A stretch of 64,000 bases of DNA from G965197005 sp965197005. Lineage in GTDB: Bacteria; Pseudomonadota; Gammaproteobacteria; Pseudomonadales; Oceanobacteraceae. The notes beneath the pieces are model-generated. The model saw only the letters and a program-made list of their open reading frames with translations, ran no database searches and had not been told where the DNA came from. The translations under genes and the position numbers were made by a program. Below are positions 9,490-17,299 of this stretch, one piece after another. Each line of letters begins with the position of its first letter. Position 1 is the stretch's first letter. The stretch lies in NCBI GenBank assembly GCA_965197005.1, contig OZ239982.1, forward strand, positions 682,001 through 746,000, in the 5' to 3' direction.

Positions 9490-10761
9490 CTATGTCTGCT
9501 TAAAAGACACAACCTGATTTCGACCTTGATCCTTGGCTCGGTATAAGGCTTCGTCTGCTTGTTGAATGAGTGCTTCAGCAGAGGTTTCGGAGGTGACTTC
9601 TGTACTGGTTAAGCCTAATGAAGCACTAACATGCTTATTGATGCCATAAACATGGGGTATTTCAAGGGCACTAATATTGTCTATAATCTGCTGTGCTTGT
9701 ATTAAAGCTAAGCGGTAGTCTGTATTAGGCAGAAAAAGCATAAATTCTTCACCGCCATAACGTGCTACGGTATTCTTAGAGTTTGCACAACTATTTTGCA
9801 GACAATTTGCCAACTGCTTTAAGCAGCTATCTCCTTGTAAGTGCCCATAATAGTCGTTATAGGCTTTAAAATAATCCACATCTAGCATAATTAAACTGAC
9901 CTGTTTAATGGTTTTATCGTTTAGCTGTTCTGTGATCTGTGCTAGCATTTTGCGGCGGTTGGCAATGCCGGTAAGCTCATCAATATTGGATAATTCTCTA
10001 AATCGCTGGCTTAAATTAGCCAAGCGTTGGGCATCTAAATTACGCAGTAGAAGTAAGAGCCATTGACGGCGAAAGTTACGCTCAATAGAAAATGTTAAAT
10101 AAGCAGCAATGGCGCAAGTGCCCATAAAAAATAATGCCAGCATAGGGGCGGCTAGTAGCAATATTTCTTGTACATAGTCAATGGGGTGCGGTTTTCCATA
10201 AAAATAGTTATATGCGGTGGTTAACGTAAATAAGGTGGTAAAAATAACGCCCGATATGACAACATGCCTAGCACTATTACGCAGGCTTGCTGCAATACCA
10301 GAGAATAACGGAATTGCGCCAACTAAATACATCATGTTGTAAGGGTTTGGTAATAACACTGATGCAGTAAAGATGATAACCGCACCAGTAATGCCAATAA
10401 AGCTGGTGACGCTTAGTGCGTGCTTATCTAAACCAAAGCGTTTTTGATAAAATACTGTATACACCAAATAGAGTAATAATAAAGAAGATAAAACGCGCAT
10501 CCATACTAATGTCTTTGCCATATCTGGGAAAATGAAAAAATCTACCCAAATAAAAGACATAAAAATAATATTACCAAAAAATATAATGGCTTTATCGGTA
10601 TTAATGTGATCGGCATTTAGGTGTTGGCGATATTCTTTTTCTAGTTTAGAGCTGAATTTAGGTCGCCAAAAATTATTGCGCATTACTTCTAGTTCTTGCT
10701 CAATATTTTCTATGCTAGATTCGGTAAATACCCTATTTACGCTGCGCTGTTCAGTTGGCAT
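9490..10761 (-). CDS. Membrane-bound diguanylate cyclase
   Basis: The 423-residue protein has a cytosolic N-terminal tail of about 55 residues, six predicted membrane helices (about 57-225), a short helical linker and a C-terminal GGDEF domain. The active-site motif is the active variant GGEEF at 336-340, with 'DELTGIANRR' at the domain start. No RxxD inhibitory site is seen, and no EAL domain follows. It should make cyclic-di-GMP in response to a membrane signal. It lies 38 bp upstream of ribE on the same strand and may be co-transcribed with it. Confidence 0.92.
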   Translation of the reverse strand: MPTEQRSVNRVFTESSIENIEQELEVMRNNFWRPKFSSKLEKEYRQHLNADHINTDKAIIFFGNIIFMSFIWVDFFIFPDMAKTLVWMRVLSSLLLLYLVYTVFYQKRFGLDKHALSVTSFIGITGAVIIFTASVLLPNPYNMMYLVGAIPLFSGIAASLRNSARHVVISGVIFTTLFTLTTAYNYFYGKPHPIDYVQEILLLAAPMLALFFMGTCAIAAYLTFSIERNFRRQWLLLLLRNLDAQRLANLSQRFRELSNIDELTGIANRRKMLAQITEQLNDKTIKQVSLIMLDVDYFKAYNDYYGHLQGDSCLKQLANCLQNSCANSKNTVARYGGEEFMLFLPNTDYRLALIQAQQIIDNISALEIPHVYGINKHVSASLGLTSTEVTSETSAEALIQQADEALYRAKDQGRNQVVSFKQT

Positions 10762-11032
10762 GGTTATTTCTTGGCTCTTGGCTCTATTCTAAAAAAATTA
10801 AATAAGTCTTTAATTGAACTGTCCTTTTTTTTAAATCAAATCAATCAATTCTACATATTGCCTAACAATGAGGCTTAAACTGCTTTAAGTGTAGTGTAAG
10901 CTGTTATTTATTCCATATTTTTTTAGCTGGCGCATTATAAGGTAGTTGAAAAAATAATAATGTATTTTTTAATATATAAAATGTGTTTATATGTAACGGT
11001 TTTATTTTTAGTGATATGTTGCTAATTGTAGA

Positions 11033-12259
11033 TTAATCACTGGGCTTGATGGATTTGTATTTGCCGCTGGCATGGCGCTCTCGCATTTCTGTATCTATAT
11101 AGCGTTCGGTGGTTGCCATGCTGGCATGTCCTGCATCTTCTTTGACATGTTCTTTCGGGCGGTGGCGTACGTCTTCTGAGATGCCAGTGTGTCTTAGCCA
11201 GTGTACCGTTGCTACTTTAAGTGCTTGTGCTTCTTCAGCTAAGTTTGCTTTTTGCATGTTTTTATAAGCGGTATCAAAGCAATGCTGCACAATGTAACGA
11301 ATTTGTCTTGTGCTAGTTAGAGCCCCACGACCTTTATGCTTACCAATTAATGGGGTTTGTTCGCCAATATAGGGTAATGCTGGTAAGCCTAAAAATAGGC
11401 GGTAGCGTTTAAGTGCTGTGAGCATTTCATCAGAGACCGTTACCATACGGACTTTATTTCCTTTACCTATGACTTTAAGCCACCAGTTTTGGTCTTTATC
11501 TTGTTGAAAGTCGCCCATAACAGGTACGGAGCGTTCATCGGCAACCAGTTCTGAAATACGTAAGTACATAGCAAATAGGCAGTGCATAATAAATAAAGAG
11601 CGTTCATGTTCTGCTGGATTTTCTGCTGCCATAAGGGTGCAGCTATCAAGTAAAAAATCACATTGTTGGTTGGATAAGCGGCGTATTGGTTCTTGATAGG
11701 CATGACGTTGAATAAACTTGCTTTTTTGCCGAATTAGTGTGATTGGATTGGTGCTGGCATATTGTTCTTGTTGTAAATAATTAAAATAACTAGAGAGCAC
11801 TGCGAATAAGGCTTGCATGGTTTTTTGTCCCATGCTGTGCTGAATAATTGAGTGGTTTTTGTCAATAACAAAGGGACGCCACTGAGGATTTGCTATGCGT
11901 TGTCCTTGGTTGTTTTTAAAACGGGCTACTTGTTTGTGTCCAATCCATGCTTTGGGGGGCGCTTGGCAAAAGTGAAGATAGTCTTCAATTTGTTGGCGGT
12001 TTAATTGGATTACACTGCATTTTTGAATTAACCAACACCATTGCAATATCCTTTCAACTTCACGACGATAGCTGTTAAATGTTGCACTAGAGCCATTATA
12101 GCTAACTAAAAAACTGAGGCTGTGCAATAAGTCAGGCAATAGGTAATTTGTAGGTTCAAGATTTAAGGTGGTTATTTGCTTTTGTGCATAATTTAATGGA
12201 TTGTCAATGTAATCTAGCCCATCAATAATCGGTGTGGGTGGGTTAAGGGCGGCGTGCAT
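11033..12259 (-). CDS. Stand-alone tyrosine recombinase/integrase
   Basis: The 408-residue protein has a SAM-like N-terminal DNA-binding part (about 50-175) and a C-terminal catalytic domain with all key residues. These are Arg234 in LRISEL, a Lys near 266 in GKGNKVR, His353 and Arg356 in HWLRHTG, His378 in GHAS, and the nucleophile Tyr387 in TTERYID. About twenty charged residues separate the HxxRH box from GHAS. It is longer than XerC/XerD (about 300 residues) and has an insert-like stretch at 100-135. There is no adjacent excisionase, tRNA or cargo. It lies 85 bp downstream of the TonB operon on the same strand. Its function is unknown; it could be a domesticated or relic integrase. Confidence 0.88.
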   Translation of the reverse strand: MHAALNPPTPIIDGLDYIDNPLNYAQKQITTLNLEPTNYLLPDLLHSLSFLVSYNGSSATFNSYRREVERILQWCWLIQKCSVIQLNRQQIEDYLHFCQAPPKAWIGHKQVARFKNNQGQRIANPQWRPFVIDKNHSIIQHSMGQKTMQALFAVLSSYFNYLQQEQYASTNPITLIRQKSKFIQRHAYQEPIRRLSNQQCDFLLDSCTLMAAENPAEHERSLFIMHCLFAMYLRISELVADERSVPVMGDFQQDKDQNWWLKVIGKGNKVRMVTVSDEMLTALKRYRLFLGLPALPYIGEQTPLIGKHKGRGALTSTRQIRYIVQHCFDTAYKNMQKANLAEEAQALKVATVHWLRHTGISEDVRHRPKEHVKEDAGHASMATTERYIDTEMRERHASGKYKSIKPSD

Positions 12260-12344
12260 AGGGGGTATTAATCTTGGTTGTCATGCTTTGACCTTGGCAT
12301 AAAATATATTTTTCTGCAAGTTTTACATCGTGTTTGTTTTTGTA

Positions 12345-13568
12345 CTATTGGTTTTGCATTAAATTTTGCAGGTAATTTAGCCAGCTTTTGGCACTGATAG
12401 AAGAGAATGCAATTTTCTCTGCTTGTAGAAAGTATGCTCTGGCTTGCTGGTGTTGTTTAAGCTCGAACGCAGCAGTGCCCATAAATAGATAAGCACGTCC
12501 TTTGTGTTTAGGTTTAAGGCCTTTTTTGATGGCTTGCTGCAGCAGACTGATAAGTTGAGGGTAATCTGCTAGTTCGTAGGCAAGTTGTCCTGCTCTAAAT
12601 AAGAGTTCGCCATCTTGAGTGCTTTTGGCGGCTTGTTTTAGGGCGTTAATGGCTCTTTGGCGTTCTTTGCCAAGGTGTAAGGCGTTAGCAAGCAGTTTCC
12701 ATTGTTTTTCATCGGCTTTGATAACCCCTTTTTTAATTGCAGTCTCTAATATGCGTCCTGCTTTTTCTGGTGTTTTATAGCGAATAAGCAGTTGTACCAA
12801 TAATAAGTAACTGGGCTGTTTGCTTAGTACGCCTGTGCTGTGGGCAAGCTCTAATGTGTTTAGTGCTTGTGGGTAGTTGCTTTGTAATTGATAGAGGGAG
12901 GCAAGCTGTTGCCAATAGGTTTCTTTTTTTGGTTTTAGGCTTATAAGTTGTTTGGTTACTTTGCTGGCATTGACATAATCTTTGTTATGGTAGTAAGCAG
13001 ACATTAACATTTGTAGCCAGTTTTCTTTGGCGGGTTGTTGTCGTTTTATGCCTTCTTTGAGCCAAAAAATAGAGTCTTTAAACTGCTCTTTTAATTGGTA
13101 GGCAGCACCTATGGTAATAAAGCTCGCTGCTTTAATTTTGGGGTAATTTTGCTTGTCTTTAGCGGCATTAAGTAGTTGTGGTTTAAGACTTTGTATGCAT
13201 TTTTGTGGCTGATTTTCACTTAGGTAAAGTTGGGCAATGCTGGTTCTTAAGGCAATACTTTGGAGTGGATTGAAGGCTTTTTGTGTGAGTGCTTGTTGAA
13301 AATAGTTAATCGCTTTGGGGGTGTTTTTTTCGATGAGTGCAACCTGAGCCAGTAGTTGGTAGGTTAGAGCTAGACCTAAGTCTTGGTTGAGATCTTCTTT
13401 GAGTTCGTTGAGTTCATTTTTGGCTTTTTTTAGTTGGTTTTTGCTGATGTATTCTTGTATGTCGTTTAGTAGTTCATAGGTGCGTGGCGAAATATGCTGC
13501 GTGGCACTGTAACTTAAACTGGTGTAGCTTAGAGCTAGGCAGATAAAAGCAAGTAAATAAATACGCAT
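12345..13568 (-). CDS. Periplasmic TPR-repeat protein of the TonB operon
   Basis: The 407-residue protein begins with a signal peptide of about 22 residues and continues as helical tetratricopeptide-like repeats to the end. Several show the spacing with A-x-x-x-Y/F and alternating Leu/Ala. TPR proteins close DUF3450-TtpC-ExbB-ExbD-TonB operons in many marine and pseudomonad-type gammaproteobacteria and are thought to support the TonB complex (family context). The start touches the tonB stop by 1 bp. The exact binding partner is unknown. Confidence 0.85.
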   Translation of the reverse strand: MRIYLLAFICLALSYTSLSYSATQHISPRTYELLNDIQEYISKNQLKKAKNELNELKEDLNQDLGLALTYQLLAQVALIEKNTPKAINYFQQALTQKAFNPLQSIALRTSIAQLYLSENQPQKCIQSLKPQLLNAAKDKQNYPKIKAASFITIGAAYQLKEQFKDSIFWLKEGIKRQQPAKENWLQMLMSAYYHNKDYVNASKVTKQLISLKPKKETYWQQLASLYQLQSNYPQALNTLELAHSTGVLSKQPSYLLLVQLLIRYKTPEKAGRILETAIKKGVIKADEKQWKLLANALHLGKERQRAINALKQAAKSTQDGELLFRAGQLAYELADYPQLISLLQQAIKKGLKPKHKGRAYLFMGTAAFELKQHQQARAYFLQAEKIAFSSISAKSWLNYLQNLMQNQ

Positions 13569-14206
13569 TAGTCTTGTTCCTGTGCATTAAATTTAACTGT
13601 TTGTGTGACGGTTTGGTTAACGGCTTTGCCATCGACTAGTTTGGGTTTGAATTTATAGCGATAGAGTGCACGGATTGCATCACGGTTAAATATGCCTGCT
13701 GGTTTGGCTTCAACAATGGTTACTCGACTAACACTGCCTTGGGCATTGACTTCTAGTGTGGCAATGACATAGCCACTGATATTTCGACTTAATGCACGCT
13801 GTGGATAATTGGGGCGCACTTTAACAAGGGGTAATACGTCTGAATCACCAAAGCCCATGCCTACTTTTGCACCACCTAAAAATGACTGATTGGAGAGGTT
13901 TAGATCTGCACGAATATTAGATATGTTTATGTTGAGTGTCTGTGTTTGTATATTTTGTTCTGCAAGTACAGGCTTGGGAGTCTGTGGTTTGCTAATTTTA
14001 GGTGGTTGTTTTTTTTGCCGCTGCTTCTTGCGAATATCGGTATCACGTTTAATTCGTACAAATTCAACTCGGGTGCTGCTGTTTTGTTTGTCTGTGATGT
14101 TGTTATCTAGGTTAATGAGACGGAACATAAACCAAAATAAACCAAGACTTATGGTCATTGCCATAAGTAGGGTTAGTGGTAAACGCAGCAGGGGAGAGTT
14201 AAGCAT
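13568..14206 (-). CDS. TonB-family energy transducer (TonB2-like)
   Basis: The 212-residue protein has an N-terminal membrane anchor (about 9-32) and a basic, Lys/Pro-containing linker (about 55-85) that is short compared with classic TonB. The C-terminal TonB domain (about 130-208) includes 'YPQRALSRNISGYV' and ends in 'YKFKPKLVDG'. It transmits proton-motive force from the ExbB/ExbD channel to TonB-dependent receptors. The short linker is typical of TonB2-type proteins that work with TtpC. The start overlaps the exbD stop by 1 bp. Confidence 0.9.
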   Translation of the reverse strand: MLNSPLLRLPLTLLMAMTISLGLFWFMFRLINLDNNITDKQNSSTRVEFVRIKRDTDIRKKQRQKKQPPKISKPQTPKPVLAEQNIQTQTLNINISNIRADLNLSNQSFLGGAKVGMGFGDSDVLPLVKVRPNYPQRALSRNISGYVIATLEVNAQGSVSRVTIVEAKPAGIFNRDAIRALYRYKFKPKLVDGKAVNQTVTQTVKFNAQEQD

Positions 14207-14613
14207 TATTGGGTGCTCGTGGCTGACACAGAGATGTTGCTGATACCTGCTAAGCGAATTTGATCCATCACTTTGACGAGTAAGCCTGTGGGGGCAAATT
14301 CATCTGCTTGAATAATGACGGCACCTTCGATATTTTCTGCTTTAAGACGTTCAACATTGGCCCGTACGGCTCGAATGTCAATGGCACGGCGATCAATCCA
14401 AATTTCGCCATTGGCTCGTATGGCAACTAGAATATTGTTGCCTTTTTTGTCTTCGCTGGTTTGTGCGCTTGGGCGGCTAACCTGTACACCACTTTCTTTG
14501 ACAAAAGAGGTGGTGACAATAAAGAAAATGAGCATAATAAAGACAATATCAAGCATGGGGGTGATGTCTATATCGTTATTGTCGGTGTCGGTGTTTCTTA
14601 GTCTCCGTGCCAT
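14206..14613 (-). CDS. exbD: ExbD-type biopolymer transport protein
   Basis: The 135-residue protein has one N-terminal membrane helix carrying the proton-path aspartate Asp22 in 'DITPMLDIVFIMLIFF', followed by a periplasmic domain. It forms the H+ channel with ExbB. It lies 5 bp after the exbB stop and overlaps the TonB start by one base, all in one operon. Confidence 0.92.
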   Translation of the reverse strand: MARRLRNTDTDNNDIDITPMLDIVFIMLIFFIVTTSFVKESGVQVSRPSAQTSEDKKGNNILVAIRANGEIWIDRRAIDIRAVRANVERLKAENIEGAVIIQADEFAPTGLLVKVMDQIRLAGISNISVSATSTQ

Positions 14614-14618
14614 AATTG

Positions 14619-15131
14619 TTAGTCCAAAGTTAGGGTTAAGTGCTCACGCAAGTGCTGTAAGGCGTTTTGGGTCAGTTTTTGAAAGCGATTTTTAAAATAT
14701 AGTCCTGTTAGGGCAACGACTAATCCTGCCATAGTGGGTATGGTGGCTTGGGATATGCCACTTGCCATCGCTCTGGCGTTGCCTGTGCCAGTAATGGCGA
14801 GTACGTCAAATACTTGTACCATGCCAGTGACTGTACCAAGTAGCCCCATTAGTGGACAGATGGCAATTAGGCTGCTAATAAAGGCTTGTGTTTGTTCTGC
14901 GTGCTGGCGTTGCTGGCTAATGTGTTGGCGACGAATTTGTTGTGCAAACCATGATTGTCTATCACTTCGTTGCTGCCATTGTTGTATGAGTTGTTGCCTT
15001 TGTTTGGGGTGCAAAATATAAAAAAACCACAGACGTTCAAGAATTAGACTCCATAAAAGTAGACATAAGAATAAAATTCCCCATAGTACGATGCCGCCTT
15101 TTTGCATAAACTCAAATAGCCAATCAAGCAC
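14619..15131 (-). CDS. exbB: ExbB/TolQ-type proton channel protein (ExbB2-like)
   Basis: This is a three-helix ExbB/TolQ protein with the conserved block 'CPLMGLLGTVTGM' and a following 'ISQATIPTMAGLVVAL' helix. I chose the GTG at 15131. It has a GGAG 7 nt upstream and overlaps the previous stop by 8 bp (GTGCTTGA), and it gives a 170-residue protein starting just before the first helix. The ATG at 15176 would add 15 residues but overlap the upstream gene by 53 bp. It works with ExbD and TonB, and probably with the TtpC homologue next door. Confidence 0.88.
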   Translation of the reverse strand: MLDWLFEFMQKGGIVLWGILFLCLLLWSLILERLWFFYILHPKQRQQLIQQWQQRSDRQSWFAQQIRRQHISQQRQHAEQTQAFISSLIAICPLMGLLGTVTGMVQVFDVLAITGTGNARAMASGISQATIPTMAGLVVALTGLYFKNRFQKLTQNALQHLREHLTLTLD

Positions 15132-16464
15132 GTTTTTTCTCCAGATGCTCGGCAATGAGTCCTGCTGATTGTTCATCTAGTAGCTGTACGAGTTGTTTGC
15201 TTTTACTGCTAACAAAACTATGGGCTAGCAGTAGAGGAATGGCGGTAACTAAGCCTAATACGGTGGTGATGAGTGCTTGCGAAATACCTGCAGCCATCAG
15301 TTTTGGATCGCCTGTGCCAAAGTTGGTAATGGCTTGGAATGTGGCGATCATGCCTGTTACCGTTCCGAGTAAACCTAATAGCGGAGCAATACCAGCAAAT
15401 AATTTAATGAGACTTTGCCCTTTTTCTAGTTTGGGTACTTCTTTTAATATGGCTTCATCTAGTTTTGCTTCTAGCACTTCGTTGTCTTGGGTTTGTTCGA
15501 TGGCACCATAGGCAAGTAGTAGTCGCCCTAGGGGGTTGTTGCTTCGGGCGTTATCTAGTTGTTTTATTTGTTGTGTTACAGCTACTTTAATTCGCATAAG
15601 TATGATGCTGCGCCATATAGCTATAATAAGGCCGATTAATCCAAGTAAAATAATAATATAGCCCACTTCTGCCCCTTGATTGATGCGCTCTAATAAAGTG
15701 GGGCTTTCTAATGTTAGATTTAACAGTGCACCACGGCTAGGGTCTATGGCAAGTTTGGCAAATGCGCTGTCACTGTTTTGGTAATTTGTAATCCATTTGC
15801 TAACAGGTGGTTGGCTGGAGAGCTTCTCAAGGCGTTTAAGTTCTGGGGTAAAGCGTAGGTATTCTCCATTAGAGAGTGCATTAAAGCTGCCTATACGCTG
15901 TACTTTTTGTTGCTGGGTGCTGCCATCAAGGGTGATTACAGGGGCATTAAAGGTGCGAATTTGCCCATTTAAAATCATTTCTTGTTGCAAACTATACCAA
16001 AGATCTTCCAGTTCTGAGAGTTTGGGTAGTGCTTTTGCTTTTGCTAATTTTTCAAGGTTGGCTTTGCGTTTGGGTATTTCTAATAGGGTTAAACTGTCAT
16101 TTAACATTCCTTTAAAGTCTTCAGATACTTGTCTAACAACACCAAACATTTCCCCTAGGTTGCCAGTTGCTAGACGCAGCTGTTCGGTTTTCTGGCTAAG
16201 CCGTTGTTCATTTTGGTTAAATTGTTGTTTGATTTTTTCTGCTTTGTGTTGTGCTTGTTTTAGTGCTTCTTTGGCTTTGTTTAGTAGTGCTTGTTGTTGT
16301 TTTAAGTCTTTGTTAAATAAGGCTTCACGCAGGTTGTTGATTTTTTTTTCACTAATTTGATAGTGTTTGGCTGCATTTAATATTTGTTGCATTTGTGCCT
16401 CGTTGCTATGGGCAAAGAGGCTGCTTAGGCTTAGAAGACTGATAAGTAAAATAGACTTTTTCAT
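15124..16464 (-). CDS. TtpC-like MotA/TolQ/ExbB proton channel family protein
   Basis: The 446-residue protein has a signal peptide of about 20 residues. A long Gln/Lys-rich periplasmic coiled coil (about 25-130) follows, then a periplasmic region, and then a C-terminal ExbB-like core with three helices (about 268-292, 350-385, 395-420) and the motif 'GLLGTVTGMIATFQ'. The layout matches Vibrio TtpC, an extra component needed by the TonB2 system (established there). It sits between the DUF3450 gene (4-bp overlap) and exbB (8-bp overlap). Confidence 0.88.
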   Translation of the reverse strand: MKKSILLISLLSLSSLFAHSNEAQMQQILNAAKHYQISEKKINNLREALFNKDLKQQQALLNKAKEALKQAQHKAEKIKQQFNQNEQRLSQKTEQLRLATGNLGEMFGVVRQVSEDFKGMLNDSLTLLEIPKRKANLEKLAKAKALPKLSELEDLWYSLQQEMILNGQIRTFNAPVITLDGSTQQQKVQRIGSFNALSNGEYLRFTPELKRLEKLSSQPPVSKWITNYQNSDSAFAKLAIDPSRGALLNLTLESPTLLERINQGAEVGYIIILLGLIGLIIAIWRSIILMRIKVAVTQQIKQLDNARSNNPLGRLLLAYGAIEQTQDNEVLEAKLDEAILKEVPKLEKGQSLIKLFAGIAPLLGLLGTVTGMIATFQAITNFGTGDPKLMAAGISQALITTVLGLVTAIPLLLAHSFVSSKSKQLVQLLDEQSAGLIAEHLEKKRA

Positions 16465-17228
16465 GAGCTTGCTCCTGCTGTTGGCATGGGCAAAATAAGC
16501 ATTTGTGGTGCGCTAATTTGTTTGGCAACTTTGTAGGCTTTCTTGAGGTCTTTAAGGTAAGCATTGTCTAGCTTGTGCCAAGTTTTTTCTTGCTTCTCCC
16601 ATGCCCATGCTTGAGTCTTGTCTTGGTTTACACGAAATAAAGCAACTCGTCCTATGCGTAAAAAGTCGTAAATTTTACCTGCTTGCTCTTGGCGGTATGC
16701 TTCAATATTGCGTCCGTAATCGACTTCAATTTGATAGGCTTCTAGCACACGTCTAAATTTTTCTGAAACCGTGGTGTCTGCTTGCTGCATGAGCGCATTT
16801 AGCTGTGCAACTCGGCGCTGGCGTTCATTATCTAAAAAAGGAATGTCTGCTTGGATAAATTGTGTTAGTGAGCTTATCATGCGCTGCATTAAGGGTAAAA
16901 TACCACGTTCTGTACGTTCTATCTCTTGAATTTGTGCGTCCATAGATTGTAGTTCTTGTTGTTGATTTTCTATGATTTTTTGCATTTGTTTGTTATATAG
17001 CTCTAGCTGTTCAACTTCTGATTTAAGTTGGCGATATTGGTTTAGGGTATTTTGTGCTCGCTCATCAAGTTGGTTTATACGCTGCTGCGATGCTTGCGCT
17101 TGTTTTTCGGTTTGTTTGTTGGTTTGTTCTGCTTGTTGCAGGTTATTGCTGTGACTTAAAGTGCTGAAGCTGGTAAGTAACAACAACAGCGCAAGTCCTT
17201 TGCGGCTGCGTGCTAGATGATAGAGCAT
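16461..17228 (-). CDS. DUF3450 periplasmic coiled-coil protein of the TonB operon
   Basis: From the ATG at 17228 the protein has a signal peptide (RSRKGLALLLLLTS... ending near residue 27) and a long Gln-rich coiled coil with heptad Leu/Ile, then a more compact C-terminal part. An in-frame ATG at 17303 would put a charged tail before the signal peptide, so the inner start is preferred. DUF3450 proteins are regularly first in TtpC-type TonB operons, but their role is unknown. The gene starts about 71 bp after the M16 protease stop and overlaps ttpC by 4 bp. Confidence 0.85.
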   Translation of the reverse strand: MLYHLARSRKGLALLLLLTSFSTLSHSNNLQQAEQTNKQTEKQAQASQQRINQLDERAQNTLNQYRQLKSEVEQLELYNKQMQKIIENQQQELQSMDAQIQEIERTERGILPLMQRMISSLTQFIQADIPFLDNERQRRVAQLNALMQQADTTVSEKFRRVLEAYQIEVDYGRNIEAYRQEQAGKIYDFLRIGRVALFRVNQDKTQAWAWEKQEKTWHKLDNAYLKDLKKAYKVAKQISAPQMLILPMPTAGASS

Positions 17229-17299
17229 AATGTTTTTTCCATAGTTAAAGGATAATCTATAAAGAGAGTTGAGATTGTAAATTATTTTTAAATTAACAA

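Noticed and set aside
9471..9503. AAGGAGG followed by ATG TCT GCT TAA on the plus strand
   Set aside because: The frame is three codons long and the purine tract coincides with the cyclase-ribE junction; no gene.
12260..12344. Inverted GTCA...TGAC and ATGC...GCAT pairs upstream of the recombinase as an attachment site
   Set aside because: The arms are only four bases and no matching copy was found nearby; too weak to call.
15132..15176. Longer ATG start for exbB
   Set aside because: It overlaps the upstream gene by 53 bp; the GTG at 15131 has a well-placed GGAG and an 8-bp overlap.
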